Assembly (NCBI GenBank): GCA_002898295.1
Contig: BEHX01000006.1
Location: 1 to 64,000, forward strand
DNA: 64,000 nucleotides
Direction of reading: 5' to 3'
Origin: a bacterium HR21
GTDB lineage: Bacteria > Bacteroidota > Ignavibacteria > Kapaibacteriales > HRBIN21
Both the position numbers and the translations under genes were made by a program. The notes beneath the pieces are model-generated. The model was not told the DNA's origin. It saw only the letters and a program-made list of their open reading frames with translations, and did not search any database. Below, one piece after another: positions 1 to 6,993 of this stretch (position 1 is its first letter; every line of letters starts with the position of its first letter).

Positions 1-2
1 TG

Positions 3-1388
3 TTCGAGGATGATGAGCGGCTCTATCCCTCTGAGTGCTGGCGTTGGGGAGCAAGGTGGAGATGGCTTGCCCGCCATCGCTATTGGGATCAGATACGCCA
101 CGAGGTAGACAGCGTATGGAAAGAGGTGCGGCAGCACTCGCTTTCTGGAGCGGCAGTGTGCTTTTATGGCTTTGTGCTTGCGCGCCGGTGGGACAAGGCT
201 GCGGAGGCAGGGCAAGCTCTCCTCGAACGTATGGAGGAACGTGCTGATCTCCCGTGGAGCCTTCTCGCGGACCTCCTCTCCCACATCTGGCTCATCCTTC
301 CAGCAGGCGATCCGCAGGCGGAACGGAGTGCCGCGCTAGTTGCTGCTCTCTGGGCTCGTTTTCCTCTGGAGCTGGGAGCTGAAAAGCGCCTGGGAGATCA
401 AGATGTTGTCCCGGAGCTCTTCCGCCAAAAGAGTCTTCGGCATTACCGGACTATCCTGGATGGTTGGGCACGTTGGTTCCTGGCAGAAGGAGAAGAAGAG
501 AAGAGGCGTGTCTGTGGGTATGCCTTGGTTGCAGCCAGGAGACTTCTTGAGTGGGAAGCTGATACGGTGCTGGCGGTCAGGCTTCTGAGGCGAGGGGGTG
601 AATTAGTCGAAGGAATGCCCGAGGAGAGCGCTCCTGGATGCGGAGTAGAGCTTGCCCTCAGTGTGCTCGAGCCAGGACGGGAAAAGCTAGGGTGGACGAG
701 CTCTCTCTGGCTAGAGTTGGGGAAAGTGCTTCTGGCGCAGAACTCACCGGAGGGAGAGCTATGGCTGCGGAGGGTAGCCGAGCTGCCCTTGAGAGACGAA
801 ACCAGAGGTGCCATTTTTCAGGCGTGTTATTGGCTTGGGCAGAGGTATGCTGAGAGGCAAGATAGGGATAGCGCCGTGAAGTACTGGGCATGGATGCAGC
901 AGCTCAACGATAGGCATCCACTCGTGGATAGCCTCTGGCAGCAGCTTCGGGAGTCATTTTCGCTGCGGGCAGCATCGCGCACAACTCTTATCCGCCGCTA
1001 CCCGTACGTCAGCAGCCGGCAGCCGGTTCCCCCCATTGTGACAGTGGATGGAAAGGTACTCGAGCCTGCGCGGATGTCCAAGCCTACCGTGTTGTTGTTC
1101 TCGTCCAGGGAGTGCGGCTTGTGCAAGCTATGGTATCCGGTGCTTTTGGCAGAACTGGCAAAGCGACGCCTGTCGCCGATGGTTGTGGTCGTCAGCCCGG
1201 ACAGTGTACTGGAGCCGATTCCATCGGCTCTCCCACTTAAGCACGCCCTGCTCACACGCGAACTCTCTGCTGCCTACCAGGTCGTTGCGTTTCCTACGGT
1301 GGTGGTTGTGCAAGGCGAGAACGTCGTGTACAGAGGCTCGCTTGCCTCGTGGGGGCATGTGCAAGCGGTCATTGCCTCCGTTCGTTGA
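3..1388 (+). CDS. Secreted/periplasmic protein with C-terminal thioredoxin-like domain (5' partial)
   Basis: The frame is open from the first bases of the window and encodes plausible protein there, so the gene begins upstream; a GTG at 126 is probably internal. The first ~330 visible residues are mainly helical and rich in Leu, Ala, Arg and Trp, with a TPR-like look (for example the YAERQDRDSAVKYW stretch), but I cannot assign a family. The last ~110 residues look like a thioredoxin/TlpA fold: a strand (TVLLFSS), then RECGLC with a CxxC pair encoded at 1113 and 1122, then a helix, and later a VVAFPTVVVV strand carrying the usual cis-Pro context. It is followed after 20 bases by repeat copy 1. 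The C-terminal thioredoxin-like arrangement matches the gene at 1915-3918, so it is probably the last gene of another unit of the same system. Confidence 0.75.
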   Translation, partial: FEDDERLYPSECWRWGARWRWLARHRYWDQIRHEVDSVWKEVRQHSLSGAAVCFYGFVLARRWDKAAEAGQALLERMEERADLPWSLLADLLSHIWLILPAGDPQAERSAALVAALWARFPLELGAEKRLGDQDVVPELFRQKSLRHYRTILDGWARWFLAEGEEEKRRVCGYALVAARRLLEWEADTVLAVRLLRRGGELVEGMPEESAPGCGVELALSVLEPGREKLGWTSSLWLELGKVLLAQNSPEGELWLRRVAELPLRDETRGAIFQACYWLGQRYAERQDRDSAVKYWAWMQQLNDRHPLVDSLWQQLRESFSLRAASRTTLIRRYPYVSSRQPVPPIVTVDGKVLEPARMSKPTVLLFSSRECGLCKLWYPVLLAELAKRRLSPMVVVVSPDSVLEPIPSALPLKHALLTRELSAAYQVVAFPTVVVVQGENVVYRGSLASWGHVQAVIASVR

Positions 1389-1408
1389 ATCGGGGAAGAG
1401 GCAGTATG

Positions 1409-1537
1409 ACAGGGTTACCACTGGTCATATTCGTATGGGAGCAGGGGCTCTGCTGGAGCAGCGGAAGCTGAGGGCGCTCTCCCGGCGCCGGTGCCGGAGG
1501 CGGACGCGCTCACGGCGGGGCGGCGCCGGTCCTGCTC
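1409..1537 (+). repeat. GC-rich repeat copy 1, candidate structured leader RNA
   Basis: First of three homologous intergenic elements, each just before a small secreted-protein gene. Visible structure: a CATA-TTCG-TATG tetraloop hairpin (1426-1437), a closing stem GAGCAGG (1439-1445) with CCTGCTC (1531-1537), and an inner 8-bp stem CCGGCGCC (1482-1489) with GGCGCCGG (1522-1529). It ends 58 bases before the small gene's start. Substitutions between copies show no third-codon-position bias, which argues for RNA or DNA function over coding. I do not recognise it as a known riboswitch. Confidence 0.7.
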
Positions 1538-1595
1538 TCAGTTAGGATGCCACCAAGTAGGGACTTGATGTTCTACTAGAGGACGGAGGGTACCG

Positions 1596-1949
1596 ATGAA
1601 GGTGCTGCTTGTTGTGGCGGGGGTAGCTCTCGCTTCAGCTCTCGTCAGCGCCAGGACTATCATCATTGTGAAGGTGAATGGTGGGCCATCGGGCTTCAAC
1701 CGGGTTTCCGAAGTCCACACAGAGAATGAGTCAAAGCTGACGTGTTACGGCTCTGGGAGTACGGCATGTGAGTGGACGGTCAAACCGCAGCTGGTTCGAG
1801 GATACCCACGGCTTATTGAGTACGCGGAGACCCAGATTGCTGAGGGTAACCTTGTCGGGACCTACACGGAGATGATTGACGGGGTCCCGTGCACCGTGCG
1901 GTGGGAAGCGCAGGATGTATACAACGCGGAAATTGTTCTGGAGGATTAG
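1596..1949 (+). CDS. Small secreted Cys-containing protein, unit 1
   Basis: A 117-residue protein with a clear signal peptide: M-K, a hydrophobic stretch of Val/Ala/Leu to about residue 18, and a likely cleavage after VSA. The mature part has three Cys; two lie in a CYGSGSTAC pattern, the third near the C-terminus. The stretch YAETQIAEGNLVGTY, followed by G and V-x-W-x-A, matches YALSQIAAGNLRGEW in the product at 6522-6935, so the two are paralogues. The start is supported by GGAGGG at 1585-1590, five bases upstream. It follows repeat copy 1 and overlaps the large gene downstream. No known function; a secreted peptide or substrate handled by its large neighbour is an inference from the arrangement. 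Confidence 0.8.
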   Translation: MKVLLVVAGVALASALVSARTIIIVKVNGGPSGFNRVSEVHTENESKLTCYGSGSTACEWTVKPQLVRGYPRLIEYAETQIAEGNLVGTYTEMIDGVPCTVRWEAQDVYNAEIVLED

Positions 1950-3918
1950 GCGAGTGGTAGCACCCCTGGGGGTAGCTCTGTTGGGGCTATCCCCAGGGTA
2001 TGCACACACAGTATGCTCAGGAAAACAGCATTGGTGGTTGCCAGGAGAGGAGGTGTTTCTGGCTCCGCAGCTGGTATTGCTTTCCGAAGCGCGAACAGCG
2101 ACTGTCGGGGTGGTAGATTCGCTTCTGTGGTGGTATCAGCCGAGCACGGATCGTCGAGGATTACACATCTACTGGTTTTCCCTCCCCTCCCGTACCTTGC
2201 TCCGGCGGGAGCTCCTTCCATTCCCTCGAGTGCAAGTCTCGCCATCGGTGGTCCGACGTATTCTCATTGGTATCTCCCCGCAGGAGCTCTTCCCTAGCTC
2301 TCCGCCGGAGCGGCAACGACAGTGGGAAAAGTGGAGGCGAGAGATTCTCCAGTGGAGCGACTCGGCGATCCGGCGGGCGTGGACAAAGGAGCGGTGGACA
2401 ACAGATCCCGGAGGCATAGGTCGGTGCGCCGTGGATGTCACCGCAAGCCGTGCTGCTGCTGTTCTCCGGCGTGTTGTGGAATTCCTGGCGATATGGAAGC
2501 GTGTGGCGGGGAGATGGCATCTTGACACGGTGCTTCCGTGGGAAGGTGTTGTGGACGGAATCCGATTTCTCGACAGCGCAACCTTAGCCGTCTGGGGGAC
2601 AGCCAAGGTGGGGCGGTATGTCCCGTACACTTCCCTGGCGCTTCTCTCCCGCACTCTCCAGGGATGGAGGGTACAAAGGCAGACGTTGAGGAATCCCGAA
2701 GGGCTGATTTTTACGGTGTTTTTGCCTCGCCAACTCATGGATGTGTCCAGGCGGTGGGTTGTCATTGCTGAGCCGATTCGGTATCGGCTTCGACTCTATC
2801 CGCTCCGTTCGGTAGAGGATTCTGTCGTTCTCGAACGTATGCCGGCTGAATGGCGCGCCGTCGGTGATACGGCATATGTGCTGTTGGACCGTGATCCTTA
2901 CCGAGCCGACCTCAAGGACCTGATGGACCTGGTTCGGGGACAGGTGTATAGCGCCTCGTCCATTCAGTCGGTAATGTTTCTGGACGATACGACCTTGAGT
3001 GTTCGTTGGTATACTCGTCAGCCTCTCCCGCACGATTCCGGGACGCTCCTTGAGCGGACAAGCCGGCAAGGATTCCTCACAGCGATGGACATCTGGCAAT
3101 ATCGGTTGGGAAGATGGGAGCTTCTGGATAGTAATCTGTGCCCGCCGAATCCATCTCTACACCATCACTTCGTGCCTCTGCTACATCCGCTGGGATTGGA
3201 GAGTTACTGTGATGGACGGGGCAACTGCTTTACGCCCATACAGCTTGCTCCAGGCGTTCGACCACAAGATTACACCTATGGTGAGTTGAAGCGGCTGCTA
3301 GAGCACCATGCTCGCGAAAATGATTCCGTGCTCATCGGCATGGTCTGGCATCGGTGGCAGGGAAAAGCTGAGGTGCACGGGGGCACAGGGAGGCGACAAG
3401 ATGCCGTTGGCGAGAAAATCTCCATCCACTATCCTGAGAATGATCGCCAGAATGATCGCCGATGGCGTGCGGTCACTCTTGCTGGGGATACTCTTGATGT
3501 GGCGACACTTGCCCGGGTTGTTGCTGTGGTTTTCCTTTCCGGCTCCGTGTGCCTTGAGTGTATTCCTGAAGTGGTACAGTTTCTGCGGTCTCGTACTGCT
3601 CAGGATCGGAAGGTGCGGTGGGTGGCACTGTGCTTGGCTGGTCCCGGAGCAGTAGAGCGGCGTAGCTATATCCAGAGCGTCCGAGAGTACCTTGGAACTT
3701 CTCTCCGGTGGGTTGTTGCCTTCGATTTATGCGAGGGAGGTTCCCTTGCGCGCCATGATCTGCCCGAAAGGTTGCCGTGCCGCTGGTGGGGCAAGCTCCG
3801 CATTCACCGGACTCCTGCTGCAGCTCTCTTCCGCAATGGACAGCTCGTGCACTTTTGGCGGTTTGAAGATTTGGGGCTGACGTCCTGGGCAAGGGGAGGA
3901 GGGGGCAAGCGGAGGTAA
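1915..3918 (+). CDS. Large exported protein, propeller-like with C-terminal thioredoxin-like domain, unit 1
   Basis: About 667 residues. The start chosen (ATG 1915) gives a good signal peptide: KLFWRIRR, then a hydrophobic stretch ending in GYA. A GTG at 1954 with GGAGG at 1940-1944 is an alternative with a better ribosome site. The middle part is rich in Trp, Arg and short beta-strand-like segments and resembles the large proteins at 4706 and 6994; a beta-propeller is likely but not proven. From about residue 525 a thioredoxin-like domain follows: AVTLAGDTLDVATL, a hydrophobic strand, then VCLEC with Cys at about 546 and 549. It overlaps the small gene by 35 bases, so the two are probably co-translated. 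Confidence 0.75.
   Translation: MYTTRKLFWRIRRVVAPLGVALLGLSPGYAHTVCSGKQHWWLPGEEVFLAPQLVLLSEARTATVGVVDSLLWWYQPSTDRRGLHIYWFSLPSRTLLRRELLPFPRVQVSPSVVRRILIGISPQELFPSSPPERQRQWEKWRREILQWSDSAIRRAWTKERWTTDPGGIGRCAVDVTASRAAAVLRRVVEFLAIWKRVAGRWHLDTVLPWEGVVDGIRFLDSATLAVWGTAKVGRYVPYTSLALLSRTLQGWRVQRQTLRNPEGLIFTVFLPRQLMDVSRRWVVIAEPIRYRLRLYPLRSVEDSVVLERMPAEWRAVGDTAYVLLDRDPYRADLKDLMDLVRGQVYSASSIQSVMFLDDTTLSVRWYTRQPLPHDSGTLLERTSRQGFLTAMDIWQYRLGRWELLDSNLCPPNPSLHHHFVPLLHPLGLESYCDGRGNCFTPIQLAPGVRPQDYTYGELKRLLEHHARENDSVLIGMVWHRWQGKAEVHGGTGRRQDAVGEKISIHYPENDRQNDRRWRAVTLAGDTLDVATLARVVAVVFLSGSVCLECIPEVVQFLRSRTAQDRKVRWVALCLAGPGAVERRSYIQSVREYLGTSLRWVVAFDLCEGGSLARHDLPERLPCRWWGKLRIHRTPAAALFRNGQLVHFWRFEDLGLTSWARGGGGKRR
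1964..1998 (+). terminator. Stem-loop just after small gene 1, inside signal-peptide codons of the large gene
   Basis: CCCTGGGGGTAGC (1964-1976) pairs with GCTATCCCCAGGG (1986-1998): 13 bp with one G-U pair and a 9-base loop. It begins 14 bases after the small gene's stop, as similar hairpins do in units 2 and 3. There is no T-run, so it is more likely an attenuator, translation-control stem or RNA-stabilising element than a full terminator. Confidence 0.55.
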
Positions 3919-4060
3919 TTGAGTCGCATCGGGCATGGCAGGCATAAGGGGTCGGCGTAGCGGCATTCAAATCACGTCAATGTGAGGTTGAAACGAGCAG
4001 TTGTGGAATGGCTTCAGCAGTGGGCGTGCCTCCCTGTCGGCAGGGAAGGTGAGCGTGCAG
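3919..4060 (+). other. Intergenic stretch before repeat copy 2
   Basis: Together with repeat copy 2 this makes a gap of 316 bases between genes. The only structure I see before the repeat is a small perfect hairpin, TCCCTG-TCGG-CAGGGA at 4031-4046, without a T-run. No RNA gene or convincing promoter is visible here. Confidence 0.4.
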
Positions 4061-4193
4061 ACAGAGTCAGTTACCACCGATCATATTCGTATGGGAGCAG
4101 GGGCTCTGCTGGGGCAGCGAAAGCCGCGGGCACTCTCCCGGCGCCGGTGCCAGAGGCGGACGCGCTCACGGTGGGGCGGCGCCGGTCCTGCTC
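4061..4193 (+). repeat. GC-rich repeat copy 2, candidate structured leader RNA
   Basis: Second copy. It keeps the CATA-TTCG-TATG hairpin (4082-4093), the closing stem GAGCAGG (4095-4101) with CCTGCTC (4187-4193), and the inner stem CCGGCGCC (4138-4145) with GGCGCCGG (4178-4185). Similarity to copy 3 continues past the repeat for about 60 more bases, through the ribosome-binding region and the first codons of the small gene. Copy 1 loses similarity at the end of the closing stem. Confidence 0.7.
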
Positions 4194-4234
4194 GTGAGCC
4201 AAACGGGAATGTCCCACAGGAGCTTGGCAAAACC

Positions 4235-4633
4235 GTGCGGTGGTCCATTGTCGCAGCAGCTCTGCTGTTCGTTACCCTGCAGACTAAGGCACAGCATATT
4301 GCGCGGGGAAAGGAGGATGTGGAGTGCGTTCCTCCGGAGGACAGGATATGCCGGATAACGTATTTCGATGGCTGGCAACTTATCGAGCGCGGGCATCCGA
4401 TCGTCGTTTCGCGACCTGGCAACATCACTGTCCCCGAAGGGTGCCCTTCCGAGACCTCCCAAGAGGCGACAGCAATGTTTGTCTTCACCAACCCCGATAA
4501 CCCGGACGAGGGCGTCGGGTGGATCAATGCACACATATGCTCGGGAGAGCGGAAGGCTGTTGTCTATCTTCTCGACCAGACGCGGGAGTACCGTTCCTAT
4601 GAGGAGTGGCAACAGGCTCTTCCACAGCGTTGA
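4235..4633 (+). CDS. Small secreted Cys-containing protein, unit 2
   Basis: A 132-residue product starting at GTG 4235. The homologous position in unit 3 is an ATG at 6522 within nearly identical sequence, which supports this start; the frame is open further upstream through the repeat, but that part is judged non-coding. A signal peptide (RWSIVAAALLFVTLQTKAQ) is followed by a mature region with four Cys. The mature sequence is not clearly similar to the unit 1 and 3 proteins, except for being small, secreted and Cys-bearing. It lies between repeat copy 2 and a strong hairpin, then a large exported protein. Function unknown. Confidence 0.7.
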   Translation: MRWSIVAAALLFVTLQTKAQHIARGKEDVECVPPEDRICRITYFDGWQLIERGHPIVVSRPGNITVPEGCPSETSQEATAMFVFTNPDNPDEGVGWINAHICSGERKAVVYLLDQTREYRSYEEWQQALPQR

Positions 4634-4645
4634 GGGAAGTCCTCT

Positions 4646-4672
4646 GGGGGAGGAGCATCCCGCTCCTCCCCC
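4646..4672 (+). terminator. Perfect 11-bp stem-loop between small and large gene, unit 2
   Basis: GGGGGAGGAGC (4646-4656) pairs perfectly with GCTCCTCCCCC (4662-4672) around a 5-base loop, followed only by TTG. It begins 13 bases after the small gene's stop and lies 33 bases before the large gene's start. It is terminator-like without a U-tract and could lower expression of the large gene relative to the small one. Confidence 0.6.
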
Positions 4673-4705
4673 TTGTGTACGTACAGCAGGCGTGGAGGAG
4701 AAACC

Positions 4706-6307
4706 ATGCAGGTGATTTTCCCTTTGGGTGTGCGAGTTCTCGCATGTGGTGCGGTCTTCACTATCGGGCAGGTATTCGCTCAGTCGGACACTGCCAGAGC
4801 TGTTGTGACGTGGCTCCACCGTGTGGCACAGCAGCTGGAGGATTTCGATCCCCGGCGTCCGACAGTGCTCTTCTGCGCAACTCTCTCCGATGCTGTGCAG
4901 TGTGGTGGGACCGGGATCAATGTTTCGCTTGAACGCATCAGGCGGCTCCGCCTGGAAGCGAATGTAGCTGTGGCTCTTGCCTGCGATGTCGAGGGTGAGG
5001 CAGGGGTTGTCCGCACGGAATTCGCCACCTCGAACATTATCGAGGTCACCGATGGGAGTCTCCAGCAGCTCTTCGGGAGGGTGATTTTTCCCTCAGCGCT
5101 GATCATCGCTCCTGATGGGAACATACTGCGGTACCACCCCGCTCCTTTCCACAATCCGCTCACGCCAGAACTCCTACTTCGGTACCTCCGGCCGTTGCCG
5201 AGAGAGCTGCGGGGTGGACGCCCGCTCCGGGCTTTGGGGAAGCGACCGTTATTGGAAGTGGGGAGTGCGCTAGAGAGAGCCTCGGGAGATGTCCTCCTCG
5301 TTGATGGGGTGCAGAAAGTGCTCTTCAGCCTTGACCCAGAGCAGGCAACCTGCCGTCTTCTCTGGAGCCCCTCTGATTCCCTGCGTTACCACCCGGCGCT
5401 GCAGCTCTCGGAGGTTCCTGAGACCTTTTGGCGCAGGATGCGACAGAACGATAGACGACCGCTCGTTGCTATCGAACACCTTCTCCGGAATTCTGCTGAC
5501 ACATTGGAGGCTTCAGCATACCTTCTGACCGCAGAGCACGTTGAGAAGGAGGGACAGTCTGGATGGAGCTTTTGGCGGCGTGCTGCCTTTGTCATGCTCC
5601 GGCTACGGGATGGGGATGCAGAAGTTCTTTCCGTCAACTTGAGTCCCCCGATAGCTCCCTCAGGGTACACAGTAGGGCATTGGGGAGGCGGCTATGAGAG
5701 GGAGGATACAGTCTGGTTCTTCTATGGCACTGAGCGGGGCTGGGAGCGGCTTCCTCTTCCGTGCAACTCGTCGGGAATCGCCAAGAAGGTCACAGCGGAA
5801 GTCTTCGTGATGGGGTTTTCTGCCGGGATGTTCAGCGTGTTTTCCCCGAAGCTACAAGCCATTCAGTGGTTCCAGCTCTCGGGAGAGACAGCGAGGATCC
5901 GTGCGGAAACCAAGCCGGGAGGTGCTCTTCTGCAGCTCCTCAGCCGTTTTGATAGCCTGGCGCAGGTGAGCTATGCTGAGGGAGTGCGTATTGCTCGTGA
6001 GATGGAAATTCACGAGGAGCCAACGGTTCTGGTAAAGCTGCCACTGCAGACCTTCGTATGGAAGGATTCCGTGCTCTGTATCTCCCTATCAGAGCTCAAG
6101 GCGAAGAAGCTGACCCTCCAGAGCTACGTGCCGAGAGGGCTCGAGGCAGAGCAGGTGCTCACTCTTGAGCCTCCGAATCCGGAGAGCGAACTCGTTGCCC
6201 TCCACGTTGTTCCAGTAACCGGGCGCAATGCGCTCGCCGTGCTGGGTAAGTGGAAGCCTGAGGGATGGTACGTGTACTGGCTGCCGATGGAGGATGACGA
6301 GAGATAA
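4706..6307 (+). CDS. Large exported protein with N-terminal thioredoxin-like domain and propeller-like region, unit 2
   Basis: About 533 residues. The start at ATG 4706 has GGAGG just upstream and gives a signal peptide ending near VFAQ. Residues ~45-160 resemble a thioredoxin-like fold: strand PTVLFCATLS, a second Cys eight residues on, then IFPSALIIAPDGNILRYH, where Phe-Pro and the following strand match the cis-Pro region. There is no CxxC pair. The remaining ~370 residues look like a beta-propeller (for example LLVDGVQKVLFSLDPEQ) and resemble the proteins at 1915 and 6994. The order of the two domains is reversed relative to unit 1. Activity as an oxidoreductase is uncertain because of the missing CxxC. 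Confidence 0.75.
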   Translation: MQVIFPLGVRVLACGAVFTIGQVFAQSDTARAVVTWLHRVAQQLEDFDPRRPTVLFCATLSDAVQCGGTGINVSLERIRRLRLEANVAVALACDVEGEAGVVRTEFATSNIIEVTDGSLQQLFGRVIFPSALIIAPDGNILRYHPAPFHNPLTPELLLRYLRPLPRELRGGRPLRALGKRPLLEVGSALERASGDVLLVDGVQKVLFSLDPEQATCRLLWSPSDSLRYHPALQLSEVPETFWRRMRQNDRRPLVAIEHLLRNSADTLEASAYLLTAEHVEKEGQSGWSFWRRAAFVMLRLRDGDAEVLSVNLSPPIAPSGYTVGHWGGGYEREDTVWFFYGTERGWERLPLPCNSSGIAKKVTAEVFVMGFSAGMFSVFSPKLQAIQWFQLSGETARIRAETKPGGALLQLLSRFDSLAQVSYAEGVRIAREMEIHEEPTVLVKLPLQTFVWKDSVLCISLSELKAKKLTLQSYVPRGLEAEQVLTLEPPNPESELVALHVVPVTGRNALAVLGKWKPEGWYVYWLPMEDDER

Positions 6308-6357
6308 GGACCTCGGAGGGCATGGTGTTGAAGGCACCGGTGGTGACACTGTCCGGG

Positions 6358-6480
6358 ACAGGTTCCCACTGGTTCGTGTGGGAGCGGGGGCTCTGCTGGG
6401 GCAGCGGGAGCCGAGGGCACTCTCCCGGCGCCGGTGCCGGAGGCGGACGCGCTCACAGCGGGGCGGCGCCGGTCCTGCTC
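6358..6480 (+). repeat. GC-rich repeat copy 3, candidate structured leader RNA
   Basis: Third copy. The first hairpin has changed sequence but is still paired: TCCCAC (6364-6369) with GTGGGA (6378-6383) around a loop holding TTCG. The closing stem keeps pairing because GAGCAGG became GAGCGGG, where G pairs with T(U) of CCTGCTC (6474-6480). The inner stem is CCGGCGCC (6425-6432) with GGCGCCGG (6465-6472). These pairing-preserving changes are the main evidence for a folded RNA. Confidence 0.7.
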
Positions 6481-6521
6481 ATGAGCCAAACGGGAATGTT
6501 CCACAGGAGCTTGGCAAAACC

Positions 6522-6935
6522 ATGCGGTGGTCCATCGGTGCGGTAGTCCTGGCAATGCTGGTGGTGCAGGGACCTGAGGCAGGTGCGTACTTCAAGCGGG
6601 TTGTCAATGACTGCGACTGGGATGCAAAGCGTGGGACTATTTGCAGTTACGTCAGGGTTCTCCGGACAGATAGAGACACGGACATTTGGTGCGAGAATCC
6701 AGGGCTAGAGCCTTGCCCGCAGAAAGCGGTCAAGCAGCGAGAGGACGGGAGCGAGGCTGTGGATGCAGATGAGCAGCGGTGTGTAGACTATGCGCTCTCC
6801 CAGATTGCTGCAGGGAACTTGCGTGGAGAGTGGCAAGATCCCGGCTCGGGAAAGCGGGTGGTGTGGACTGCAACAGCACCACAGGGCGGGAGCTCTACCA
6901 TCAAAGTCTGGGGACCCGACGAGCAGGAACCGTGA
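6522..6935 (+). CDS. Small secreted Cys-containing protein, unit 3
   Basis: A 137-residue product from ATG 6522, with AGGAG at 6505-6509. A signal peptide (MRWSIGAVVLAMLVV, cleavage near EAGA) precedes a mature part with five Cys, two of them in CENPGLEPC. The YALSQIAAGNLRGEW stretch followed by V-V-W-x-A aligns with the unit 1 small protein, so these are members of one family. It follows repeat copy 3 and is followed by a strong hairpin and a large propeller-like protein. Function unknown; secretion is supported by the sequence, a signalling or substrate role is inference. Confidence 0.8.
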   Translation: MRWSIGAVVLAMLVVQGPEAGAYFKRVVNDCDWDAKRGTICSYVRVLRTDRDTDIWCENPGLEPCPQKAVKQREDGSEAVDADEQRCVDYALSQIAAGNLRGEWQDPGSGKRVVWTATAPQGGSSTIKVWGPDEQEP

Positions 6936-6942
6936 AGTATCT

Positions 6943-6971
6943 CCCCGGGGGAGTGGAGCTCTCCCCCGGGG
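6943..6971 (+). terminator. Perfect 11-bp stem-loop between small and large gene, unit 3
   Basis: CCCCGGGGGAG (6943-6953) pairs perfectly with CTCCCCCGGGG (6961-6971) around 7 bases. It begins 8 bases after the small gene's stop and ends 22 bases before the next start codon. It has no U-tract. Same position and style as the hairpin of unit 2. Confidence 0.6.
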
Positions 6972-6993
6972 TAAAGCCTGCACAGGAGGGAGG

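Noticed and set aside
4001-4234. Reading frame running through repeat copies 2 and 3 into the small proteins, giving an Arg-rich N-terminal part
   Set aside because: Copy 1 has a stop in this frame before its small gene, the changes between copies are not biased to third codon positions, and a proper signal peptide begins at 4235 and 6522.
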